This document shows positions 1 through 6,494 of a DNA stretch of 8,461 nt, one piece after another. The DNA lies in assembly GCA_026389255.1 (NCBI GenBank), contig JAPLIF010000356.1:1-8461 (forward strand), in the 5' to 3' direction. Below the pieces are notes generated by a model. That model searched no databases. It saw only the letters and a program-made list of their open reading frames with translations, and had not been told where the DNA came from. The first letter of the stretch is position 1; every line of letters begins with the position of its first letter. This DNA is from Cyanobacteriota bacterium (lineage in GTDB: Bacteria; Cyanobacteriota; Cyanobacteriia; PCC-6307; Cyanobiaceae). Made by a program: the position numbers and the translations under genes.

Positions 1-2
1 TG

Positions 3-1100
3 CCCTATATCGGCACCTCCGGCGAACTCAAGACCAAACCCACCCAGCACTCCGTTAAGGAACTGCGCTCGATCGGCATCCAGCCGGATGTGCTGGTGTG
101 CCGCAGTGACCGGCCCTTCAGCGACGATCTCAAGGCCAAGATCGGCGGCTTCTGCGGGGTGCCCACCAGGGCCGTGATCCCGGCCCTGGATGCGGACAGC
201 ATTTATGCCGTGCCCCTGCTGATGGAACAGGAGGGCCTCTGCCGCCAGGTGCTCGATGTGCTCAACCTGGCCGACCACGACAGCGACATGGCCCGTTGGG
301 CCGAACTGGTGCGCAAGCTGCGCAGTCCCGGTCCGGCCGTCAAGGTGGCGTTGGTGGGCAAATACGTGCAGCTCAACGACGCCTACCTCTCGGTGGTCGA
401 AGCCCTGCGCCACGCCTGCCTCGAGCAGGATGCCAGCCTCGACCTGCATTGGATTTGCGCCGAACAGATTGAGGAGCAGGGGGCCGAGGCCCTGCTGCAG
501 GGCATGGATGCGGTGGTGGTGCCCGGGGGGTTTGGCAACCGCGGCGTGGATGGCAAGGTGGCGTCCATCCGCTGGGCCCGGGAGCAGCGGGTGCCCTTCC
601 TAGGGCTCTGTCTCGGCATGCAATGCGCCGTGATCGAGTGGGCCCGCAACCAGGCCGGCCTGGAAGGGGCCACCAGCACCGAACTCGATCCAGCCACCCC
701 CCATCCGGTCATCGCCCTGCTGCCGGAGCAACAGGATGTGGTCGATCTCGGCGGCACGATGCGCCTGGGGGTTTATCCGTGCCGTCTCATGCCCCACACC
801 CTGGGGGAGCGCCTCTATGGCGAAGCGGTGGTTTACGAACGCCATCGCCATCGCTACGAATTCAACAACGCCTACCGCAATCTCTTCCTGGCTTCGGGCT
901 ATCAAATCAGTGGCACCTCCCCCGACGGCCGGCTCGTCGAACTGATCGAGCTGCAAGGCCACCCTTTCTTTACCGCCTGCCAATTTCACCCCGAATTCCT
1001 CTCCCGCCCCGGCAAACCCCATCCCCTGTTCCGGGGCCTGATTGAGGCGGCCCAACAGCGGCTGCCCCAGGTCGTGGCCGTTGCTGGGGCGATCCATTGA
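3..1100 (+). CDS. pyrG: CTP synthase (glutamine-hydrolysing), C-terminal part, 5' end outside window
   Basis: Cytosolic enzyme that aminates UTP to CTP using ATP and ammonia from glutamine, the last step of pyrimidine nucleotide synthesis. The frame is open from base 3, so the gene starts before the window; 365 codons are present, against about 545 residues in the family. The first part ([18 protein letters not shown]) is the end of the synthetase domain. The class I glutamine amidotransferase domain begins at [11 protein letters not shown] (about 350-385). Its nucleophile Cys lies in GLCLGMQ (codon 609-611), the oxyanion region in VPGGFGNRG (about 520-547), and the His and Glu of the triad in FHPEF (codons 987-989 and 993-995), so the glutaminase half looks intact. 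The stop TGA (1098-1100) shares base 1100 with the ATG of queE, which indicates co-transcription and translational coupling. An ATG at 90 is internal, not the start. Confidence 0.97.
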   Translation, partial: PYIGTSGELKTKPTQHSVKELRSIGIQPDVLVCRSDRPFSDDLKAKIGGFCGVPTRAVIPALDADSIYAVPLLMEQEGLCRQVLDVLNLADHDSDMARWAELVRKLRSPGPAVKVALVGKYVQLNDAYLSVVEALRHACLEQDASLDLHWICAEQIEEQGAEALLQGMDAVVVPGGFGNRGVDGKVASIRWAREQRVPFLGLCLGMQCAVIEWARNQAGLEGATSTELDPATPHPVIALLPEQQDVVDLGGTMRLGVYPCRLMPHTLGERLYGEAVVYERHRHRYEFNNAYRNLFLASGYQISGTSPDGRLVELIELQGHPFFTACQFHPEFLSRPGKPHPLFRGLIEAAQQRLPQVVAVAGAIH

Positions 1101-1750
1101 TGACAGCTGGGTCCGACCTGGCCTTGCCCGTGGTGGAGACCTTTCACTCCCTCCAGGGGGAGGGTCTCCATGCCGGCCGCAGCGCCTTTTTCATCCGGCT
1201 GGCCGGCTGCAGCGTGGGCTGTCCGTGGTGCGACACCAAGTCCTCCTGGCCGGTGGATGCCCATCCAACCGTGGCGGTGACCACCCTGGCGGAGCAGGCC
1301 CGCCAGGCCCAGGGCGCCGGTGCGGCCTTCACGGTGATCACGGGGGGCGAACCGCTCCACCACAACCTTGATGCCCTTTGCTACGCCCTTGGTGTGGCCG
1401 CAGCCGGCCTGCCGATCCACCTGGAAACCAGTGGCGTTGATCCGCTTAGTGGCCGCTTCGACTGGATCACCCTCTCCCCCAAACGGCACCGACCGCCGCG
1501 GCGGCAGGCCCTGGCCGCCTGCCAGGAACTCAAGGTGGTGGTGAGTGATCAGCACGACCTGGCCTTCGCCGAGGCCATGGCCAGCGCCGCCGATCAGGCC
1601 GGCCGACCGGCCTCGTCGGCTCCCCCCATTTTGTCGCTGCAGCCCCTCTGGGATAGTGTCGCGGGCCAGGAGCTGGCGATCGCCCACGTGCGCCAGAATC
1701 CCCGTTGGCGCCTCAGCTTACAAAGCCATAAATGGCTTGGGGTGCGTTAG
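1100..1750 (+). CDS. queE: 7-carboxy-7-deazaguanine synthase (radical SAM)
   Basis: Converts 6-carboxy-5,6,7,8-tetrahydropterin to 7-carboxy-7-deazaguanine, the ring-contracting step of preQ0/queuosine synthesis; cytosolic [4Fe-4S] enzyme using S-adenosylmethionine. From the ATG at 1100 it is 216 aa, close to the roughly 220 aa of QueE proteins. Visible motifs: SLQGEG (17-22), the cluster-binding CSVGCPWC (Cys37, 41 and 44, a CxxxCxxC spacing) followed by DTK, the SAM-binding TGGEP (about 83-87), LETSG, SPKRH, and the C-terminal HKWLGVR typical of the family. A TTG immediately upstream (1097) is in frame, but the ATG that overlaps the pyrG stop by one base is the better start. It forms an operon with pyrG. 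Its last four bases overlap the convergent channel gene (stop at 1747-1749 on the other strand). Its pathway partner queC is 2.7 kb downstream, across the inverted gene pair. Confidence 0.95.
   Translation: MTAGSDLALPVVETFHSLQGEGLHAGRSAFFIRLAGCSVGCPWCDTKSSWPVDAHPTVAVTTLAEQARQAQGAGAAFTVITGGEPLHHNLDALCYALGVAAAGLPIHLETSGVDPLSGRFDWITLSPKRHRPPRRQALAACQELKVVVSDQHDLAFAEAMASAADQAGRPASSAPPILSLQPLWDSVAGQELAIAHVRQNPRWRLSLQSHKWLGVR
1723..1738. terminator. Inverted repeat at the queE/mscS convergent junction
   Basis: The arms AAGCCAT (1723-1729) and ATGGCTT (1732-1738) are perfectly complementary around an AA spacer, giving a hairpin of six to seven pairs. On the plus strand it lies within the last queE codons (HKWL). 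On the minus strand it begins 8 bases after the channel gene stop and is followed by CTTTGT, so it could end the minus-strand transcript. There is no long U-tract and part of the sequence is fixed by the conserved peptide, so the terminator role is inference. Confidence 0.35.
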
Positions 1751-3012
1751 TGAATCCCGCTTGACTGGCCCTCGGAGGGACGGGATTTGGGCGCCCAATG
1801 GAGCACCTGCTGGGGGAAGGGCATCTCAATTCCGTTATCACGGAAGGCATACCAAATAGCCCGGCGTAGCTCACTGGAGATGCCACCACTGGTGAGGGGG
1901 TCAGCAATCGAGAAACCAAGCGAATAGTCAATCGACGATGCCCCGTAATTCGATACAGAAGCACTGGGAGGTGGGTCAGTCAACACCCTGGGATTAGCTT
2001 TTGCAGTGGCGACAAGCAAGGCAATCACTGCATCCGGCTCATGGTTATAGGCCGCCCCAACCGTCACAGAACTGCGCCGTAGGGCATTGGTTCCCCCCGT
2101 AAAAGCAGTGGTGGTATTGGTAAAAAACGTCTGGTTGGGCACGACCAGTTGCGCATTGTCACTGGAGCGCAGCAGCGTCGAAGCCCGCAAACCCAGGTTT
2201 TTGACCTGACAGGGTACGCCTTCCACCATCAACACCTCTCCAGGACGGACCGAGCCCTCCAGCAGCAGCCACAAACCACTAACAAAGTTGGAGAACACTT
2301 CCTTGATCCCAAAGCCCAGACCCACCGACAGCCCACCGGCCATGGCGGCCAGGGCATTGCCGTTGAGGCCCACGAAGCTGGACATCCAGACAAGGCCCAG
2401 ACCAATGAGCAGATAACGGATAATCAACTCCAAGGCTTTGCGGTTTCCGGCCGCCATGCCCGTGAGCCGTGAAGCCGTGGCACCAAAAAGAAAGGCCGGC
2501 AATTCAGAAAGGACAACCACGAAATAGGGCAAGGTCAGCAATAGCCCGAGATCCCCAATGGTGAATTTCTCATCAAACAACCGCATCAGCGATATGTTGC
2601 CGAAGCTCTCAAGACTGTCAATTTTGCCAAGGCATGCCAACAGGCCAATCACAAAAAACAGGGGGCGCACGGCCCGCTGGAAATAGGCATCAACGGCCCT
2701 TGGATCGTTATGGCGCCGTAACAGCAAACGCGCAATCTCCAGACCAATCCAAATCGCCAGTAATTGGGCCGCCAGGGCCACCAACCCTGCCGGCATTCCC
2801 ACCAATCCCAACAACAGAAATGCCAATCCCAAGCTGGCCAGAAAGGCCAGTTCTGTATAAACAATCGCCCAACTTGCTGGCGAAGTTCGGTGGCTCCGAA
2901 ACCACATGCGAGACACCAGCAACAGGCCGACCAAGACAGCCAGCTGCAGCGCCAGGGAAAAGCGACCGAGCAGGCTTAGCCAACCGTTGAGTTCAAAGAC
3001 AATCTGATTCAT
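1747..3012 (-). CDS. MscS-family mechanosensitive ion channel, multi-pass form
   Basis: Inner-membrane channel of the small-conductance mechanosensitive family, 421 aa; such channels open under membrane tension and release solutes, and some members are ion-selective or ligand-modulated. Hydrophobic segments lie at about 10-36, 48-70, 73-98, 112-128, 153-177 and 195-214, followed by the glycine/alanine-rich pore helix (about 218-252, including GGLSVGLGFGIKEVFSNFVSG). The MscS beta domain follows (about 253-300, with RPGEV and VVPNQTFF), then the C-terminal alpha/beta domain (about 310-406, including YGASSIDY and the final EMPFPQQVLHW). It is longer than the three-helix E. coli MscS (286 aa), with three or four extra N-terminal helices. 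The ATG (3012-3010) overlaps the stop of the upstream lipoprotein gene as ATGA, implying coupled translation. GC is lower than in neighbours: sampled 60-base rows at 2101 and 2521 give 48% and 45%, against 73% at 5941. Confidence 0.92.
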   Translation of the reverse strand: MNQIVFELNGWLSLLGRFSLALQLAVLVGLLLVSRMWFRSHRTSPASWAIVYTELAFLASLGLAFLLLGLVGMPAGLVALAAQLLAIWIGLEIARLLLRRHNDPRAVDAYFQRAVRPLFFVIGLLACLGKIDSLESFGNISLMRLFDEKFTIGDLGLLLTLPYFVVVLSELPAFLFGATASRLTGMAAGNRKALELIIRYLLIGLGLVWMSSFVGLNGNALAAMAGGLSVGLGFGIKEVFSNFVSGLWLLLEGSVRPGEVLMVEGVPCQVKNLGLRASTLLRSSDNAQLVVPNQTFFTNTTTAFTGGTNALRRSSVTVGAAYNHEPDAVIALLVATAKANPRVLTDPPPSASVSNYGASSIDYSLGFSIADPLTSGGISSELRRAIWYAFRDNGIEMPFPQQVLHWAPKSRPSEGQSSGIH

Positions 3013-4289
3013 TGGTTTTGACCTCCAGAGACGGGAACAACATCAGCATTGGGGCGATCCGTGAGGGCCTCCATGGCCTTGAGCACCTGCTCGGGTTTCT
3101 GCTCGCCATAGATGTTTTGCTTGAGGAGTGGCCTCAGGGCATCGGCCAGCTGGGTGATGCGCATTCCTTCGTGTAAACTGGGTATGATTGTGTTATTTAG
3201 ACTCCGCTCCATCACCGGCAGATAGACCGAATCCTTGACGGGCAGCACCACATTCTGATTCACGGTCATGTTGCCAAGGGCCTTGGCCACCAAGGTATTC
3301 TGGGTGTAGTCGTTGAGCACGAACAGGGCAAAACGCTCGGCGACATCGCGTTGACCTGGCGTTGAATCACGCCCGAAGCTCATCACCAGCATGCGGGCGA
3401 TCGGACGGGACGGTTCCCCATCGGGTCCCCGGGGCAAATCGGCCACGGCCAGATTGCTGCCCATGGCCCGTTGCAGCCGGCCGATGGCGGTGGCATTACA
3501 GCTGATCCAATCCAATTGGCCCTTCTCCAGCCGATCCACCATCCCATCGGCCGTGTCCACGAAAATCACATTCGGCTCCACATTGGCCCGGTAGAGCCAT
3601 TGCAACCACGCCAGCACCGAGTCCCGGTCGGACTGCGGCATCGGTTGTTTGGAATGGCTGGCTGACTTCAACTCCAGCATTCGAAACAGGGGCTGCTGGG
3701 CATGGAAACCAGAGGCCGTCCAGAGCAACTCGCGCATCTCCAGCGGCAGGCCCATCTTCTGCCCCCCATGGGCCAGTTGGACTAACTGGTCCAGGGTCCG
3801 GGGCGGCGAAGGAACACGCTGGCGGTTGAAGCAGGCGACGGTGGGCTGCACCAGCAGGGGCAGGGCCTGAAACTGATTCCCCTGGCGAAAGCTGCCCAGG
3901 AATTGAACCCGCAGGGGATCCAGCTCCGTCGGCTCTAGGGAGCTGGTGGTGGTCAGCTTGTCCTGGGCCAACGTGTAGGCCGCGGGCACCCGGGTGACCA
4001 AAAGGTCGGGGGCGGCGCCCAGCCCGCTGCGGGACCGCATCAAGGGCAACACCTCATTTTCGGAGGTCAGGCGCAGATGCACGCTCACCTGCGGGTTGAC
4101 CCGCATGAATTCATTCGCCAGCTCCTGGGCCAGGCGTTGCAAATTGGCGCGGGCGATTTTGTCCTCACCAACTCCCGCCGATAGCAACAGGTTGAGATTC
4201 TCAGGGGGGTGCCACTGGCTGTTGCAGCCACTCGCCACCAGGGCCAGAAGACATCCTCCCCAGATCCATTGCCGCACCATGGAAACCAT
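3009..4289 (-). CDS. Lipoprotein resembling an ABC-type extracellular solute-binding protein (family 1 like)
   Basis: Predicted periplasmic lipoprotein of 426 aa with the look of a type 1 (sugar-like) substrate-binding protein. From the ATG at 4289 there is a short charged start, a hydrophobic stretch (8-19) and a lipobox VASGC with Cys22 as the lipidation site. The mature part has an early LNLLLSAGVGEDKIARANLQ strand and helix, then PDLLVTRVPAAYTLAQ (94-109), PLLVQPTVACFNRQRVPSP (144-162, the usual hinge/Asn-Arg region before the PxTLDQL motif), and a long C-terminal helical region, all matching the order in family 1 binding proteins. The ligand is unknown. No permease or ATPase is adjacent; the next gene, with an ATGA overlap, is an MscS channel. 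The frame stays open to a GTG at 4502, but that would bury the signal peptide and overlap queC. ATG 4280 (423 aa) is an alternative start. No clear Shine-Dalgarno sequence precedes either ATG. Confidence 0.8.
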   Translation of the reverse strand: MVSMVRQWIWGGCLLALVASGCNSQWHPPENLNLLLSAGVGEDKIARANLQRLAQELANEFMRVNPQVSVHLRLTSENEVLPLMRSRSGLGAAPDLLVTRVPAAYTLAQDKLTTTSSLEPTELDPLRVQFLGSFRQGNQFQALPLLVQPTVACFNRQRVPSPPRTLDQLVQLAHGGQKMGLPLEMRELLWTASGFHAQQPLFRMLELKSASHSKQPMPQSDRDSVLAWLQWLYRANVEPNVIFVDTADGMVDRLEKGQLDWISCNATAIGRLQRAMGSNLAVADLPRGPDGEPSRPIARMLVMSFGRDSTPGQRDVAERFALFVLNDYTQNTLVAKALGNMTVNQNVVLPVKDSVYLPVMERSLNNTIIPSLHEGMRITQLADALRPLLKQNIYGEQKPEQVLKAMEALTDRPNADVVPVSGGQNQ

Positions 4290-4455
4290 CAAGACATCAA
4301 GCGAACAGCATGGTGAGATCGCCTTGCGGAGGCTCAAACGGCAGGACCCTATCGGAGGGCGGTTCCCGATGGCGCGGTGCGCTTTGCCCCTCGGCGTCCT
4401 GCGCCGCAGGGGGCACCGAACCAAGCGATCATGAAGCGGCCCTGCGCCTACCCCG
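4290..4455. promoter_or_regulatory. Divergent intergenic region between the lipoprotein gene and queC
   Basis: This 166-base gap separates two divergent genes and so must carry promoters for the minus-strand lipoprotein-channel unit and probably for queC-pabB-pabC. I could not find a convincing -35/-10 pair on either strand. It contains a GC-rich hairpin (listed separately) and a stray ATG at 4431 that is out of frame with queC. No small ORF with family resemblance was seen. Confidence 0.5.
4385..4415 (+). promoter_or_regulatory. GC-rich stem-loop in the queC leader
   Basis: TGCCCC (4385-4390), T4391 and CGGCG (4392-4396) can pair with CGCCG (4402-4406), A4408 and GGGGCA (4410-4415) around the loop TCCTG (4397-4401). 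This gives about 12 pairs with bulges on the 3' arm. It ends 40 bases before the queC start codon. It may be an mRNA leader structure or a protein-binding site. It does not match the preQ1 riboswitch consensus I know. Function is unassigned. Confidence 0.3.
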
Positions 4456-5121
4456 TTGGCCACCGCCGTCGTCCTGCTGTCGGGGGGACTCGATTCCGCC
4501 ACGGCCGCCGCCCTGGCCCGGGAGGCCGGCCACAGCTTGATTGGCCTTTCCTTTGATTACGGCCAGCGGCACCGCCGCGAGCTGGCAGCGGCCCAAGTCC
4601 TCGCTGAGCATCTGGGTCTGGCCGAACATCACACCATCAGCGTCAACCTGGCGGCCTGGGGAGGCTCGGCCCTCACCGATCCAACCCTGGCCATCCCCAG
4701 TTCGGGCGTGGCCGAGGGCACCATCCCGCCCACCTATGTGCCCGGCCGCAATACGGTGTTCATCGCCCTGGGGCTGAGTCTGGCGGAGGCCCGGGGGGCC
4801 GAGCGCCTGGTGTTAGGGGTGAATGCGGTGGATTATTCGGGCTATCCCGATTGCCGGCCGGACTATCTGGAGGCCTTTCAAACCCTGGCGGACCTGGCTA
4901 CCCGCGCCGGCCGAGAAGGCCATGGGCCCCAACTTTGGGCCCCATTAATGCACGCCAGCAAGGTGCAAATTGTGCAGGAAGCCCTGCGGCTCGGCGTGCC
5001 CATTGGGGCCACCTGGAGCTGCTACAGCGGCGGCGATCGCCCCTGTGGGGTCTGCGACAGCTGCCGCATCCGGGATGCCGCCCTGATCGAGGCAGGGCGC
5101 GCCGATCTGGCCTCGAGTTGA
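4456..5121 (+). CDS. queC: 7-cyano-7-deazaguanine synthase (preQ0 synthase)
   Basis: Cytosolic ATP-dependent enzyme that converts 7-carboxy-7-deazaguanine and ammonia to preQ0, the step after QueE in queuosine synthesis. The 221 aa product has the PP-loop ATP-binding motif SGGLDS at residues 9-14, then [10 protein letters not shown], the family block [33 protein letters not shown], and the C-terminal zinc site Cys189, Cys197, Cys200 and Cys203 ([15 protein letters not shown]). The length is normal. The start is inferred as TTG at 4456: a TGA at 4432-4434 closes the frame upstream, no ATG or GTG lies between, and the PP-loop normally sits about this far from the N terminus. No strong ribosome binding site is visible. 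An ATG at 4431 would join this frame only after removing one base (see findings). It heads a likely operon with pabB and pabC. Confidence 0.95.
   Translation: MATAVVLLSGGLDSATAAALAREAGHSLIGLSFDYGQRHRRELAAAQVLAEHLGLAEHHTISVNLAAWGGSALTDPTLAIPSSGVAEGTIPPTYVPGRNTVFIALGLSLAEARGAERLVLGVNAVDYSGYPDCRPDYLEAFQTLADLATRAGREGHGPQLWAPLMHASKVQIVQEALRLGVPIGATWSCYSGGDRPCGVCDSCRIRDAALIEAGRADLASS
5033..5040. repeat. HIP1 octamer palindrome GCGATCGC
   Basis: The octamer GCGATCGC, a palindrome over-represented in many cyanobacterial genomes, occurs here inside queC and again at 1676-1683 inside queE. Two copies in 8.5 kb is only weak support for a cyanobacterial origin at this GC content. Confidence 0.6.
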
Positions 5122-5186
5122 GCCCTGATCCCAACCAGGTGGGGCCGCCCTAGCATCCACTTCCCTAAGGACCATCCCTTCAGGCG

Positions 5187-6494
5187 TTGAAGCGGCCCCT
5201 GCCCTGGAGCGAACCCTGGACCCTGGCTTGCCTGTTGGCGGAGCCGTTCGGACGGGAGGGCCTCGTGTTGCTGGAGGGGGACGGCAGTGCCTTGGGCCGC
5301 CGGGCGGTGCTGGGGGTGGCCCCGGTCGACACCGTCGTCTGCCGCGGCCTACCCGGCGATGGCGGGGCCGTCGACCCCTTTGACGCCCTGGCCGCCCTGC
5401 AGGCGAGGGGGGGCCCGTGGCTTGGCTGGCTTTCCTACGAGGCCGGGGCCTGGGTGGAACCCAGCGCCCACTGGCAACGGCCCGATATGGCGATCCTCTG
5501 GGCCGCCCGCCACGATCCCCTGATCCATTTCGACCGCCAACGGCGCCAATGCTGGCTCCAGGGGGAGGATCGCAGGCGTCTGCTGGCCATGGAGGAACGG
5601 GTGCATGGCCTGCTGGCAGCGGCCCAGCCCGACCCGGGGCTAGGTCCGCCCTGGGAGGGCCTTGCCGCCGACCGATGGCATTGGCACACCCCAAGCCCCA
5701 GCTACGAAAAGCAGGTGACGGCCCTCCGGGAGCGCATCGCCAGCGGCGACCTGTTCCAGGCCAATCTCAGCGCCTGCTGTGAAGCCGAACTGGAGAGTCC
5801 CCCCGACCCCCTCGCCCTCTACGGCCGCCTGCGCCACCATTGCCCCGCCCCCTTTGCCGGCCTGGCGGTGGCGGGCCTGGAGGCGGTCGTCTCCGCCTCC
5901 CCCGAACGGTTCCTGCGGCTGACGCCTTCGGGCCACATCCAAACCCGGCCCATCAAGGGCACCAGGCCCCGGCAAGCCGACCCCGGGGAGGATGCCCGTG
6001 CCGCCGCCGAGCTGGTCTGCGCCCCCAAGGACCGGGCCGAAAACGTGATGATCGTCGACCTGATGCGCAATGACCTGGGCCGGGTCTGCCAACCGGGCTC
6101 CATCGCCGTCCCCCAGTTGTTGGGCCTGGAGAGTTATGCCCGCGTCCACCACCTCACCTCGGTGGTGGAGGGCCAACTGCGCCCTGAACGGGGCCTGGTG
6201 GACCTGCTGCGGGCCTGTTGGCCGGGGGGCTCCATCACCGGCGCCCCCAAGGTGCGCGCCTGCCGCCGGTTGCACGACCTCGAACCGGTGCCCCGGGGTC
6301 CCTATTGCGGCTCCCTGTTCTGGCTGGCCGCCGATGGCCGCTTCGACAGCAGCATCCTGATCCGCAGCCTGATGGTGCGGGATCGACGCCTGCGGCTCCA
6401 TGCCGGCGGCGGCATCGTGGCCGATTCGGACCCCGGCGACGAAGCCCAGGAGATGGGCTGGAAATTGCTGCCCCTGCTGGAGGCCCTCGCATGA
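5187..6494 (+). CDS. pabB: Aminodeoxychorismate synthase component I (chorismate-binding)
   Basis: Cytosolic enzyme subunit that converts chorismate plus ammonia to 4-amino-4-deoxychorismate, the first step from chorismate to p-aminobenzoate and folate. The 435 aa product has a weakly conserved N-terminal domain (with WLGWLSYEAGAWVEP at 78-92) and a full chorismate-binding domain: YEKQVTALRERIASGDLFQANLS (173-195), SASPERF (236-242), PIKGTRPR (255-262), VMIVDLMRNDLGRV (287-300), PGGSITGAPKV (346-356) and AGGGIVADSDPGDEAQE (406-422). The PIKGT lysine (Lys257, codon 5955-5957) marks aminodeoxychorismate synthase; anthranilate synthase usually has PIAGT. No glutaminase domain is fused, so it needs PabA or TrpG encoded elsewhere. 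The start is TTG at 5187, because an in-frame TAA at 5166-5168 closes the frame and no ATG is available. AAGGA (5167-5171) is a possible but distant ribosome site. The stop overlaps the pabC start as ATGA. It lies 65 bases after queC. Confidence 0.94.
   Translation: MKRPLPWSEPWTLACLLAEPFGREGLVLLEGDGSALGRRAVLGVAPVDTVVCRGLPGDGGAVDPFDALAALQARGGPWLGWLSYEAGAWVEPSAHWQRPDMAILWAARHDPLIHFDRQRRQCWLQGEDRRRLLAMEERVHGLLAAAQPDPGLGPPWEGLAADRWHWHTPSPSYEKQVTALRERIASGDLFQANLSACCEAELESPPDPLALYGRLRHHCPAPFAGLAVAGLEAVVSASPERFLRLTPSGHIQTRPIKGTRPRQADPGEDARAAAELVCAPKDRAENVMIVDLMRNDLGRVCQPGSIAVPQLLGLESYARVHHLTSVVEGQLRPERGLVDLLRACWPGGSITGAPKVRACRRLHDLEPVPRGPYCGSLFWLAADGRFDSSILIRSLMVRDRRLRLHAGGGIVADSDPGDEAQEMGWKLLPLLEALA

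Noticed and set aside
90..92. ATG at 90 as the start of pyrG
   Set aside because: The same frame upstream already encodes conserved CTP synthase sequence from base 3, so this Met is internal.
4290..4455. preQ1 riboswitch in front of queC
   Set aside because: The sequence lacks the A-rich tail and the short pseudoknot layout of known preQ1 classes; only a generic GC-rich hairpin is present.
4290..4502. N-terminal extension of the lipoprotein to a GTG at 4502 (497 aa)
   Set aside because: It would place about 70 basic, low-complexity residues ahead of a clear signal peptide and lipobox, and would overlap the start of queC on the other strand.
4945..5694. 249-codon minus-strand open frame across the queC end and pabB start
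   Set aside because: Low-complexity Arg/Pro/Gly-rich translation with no motif, opposite the queC zinc site and pabB coding sequence.
6218..6490. Upstream extension of pabC (378 aa reading frame)
   Set aside because: It lies wholly within the conserved 3' end of pabB in another frame; the class IV aminotransferase similarity begins only after the ATG at 6491.
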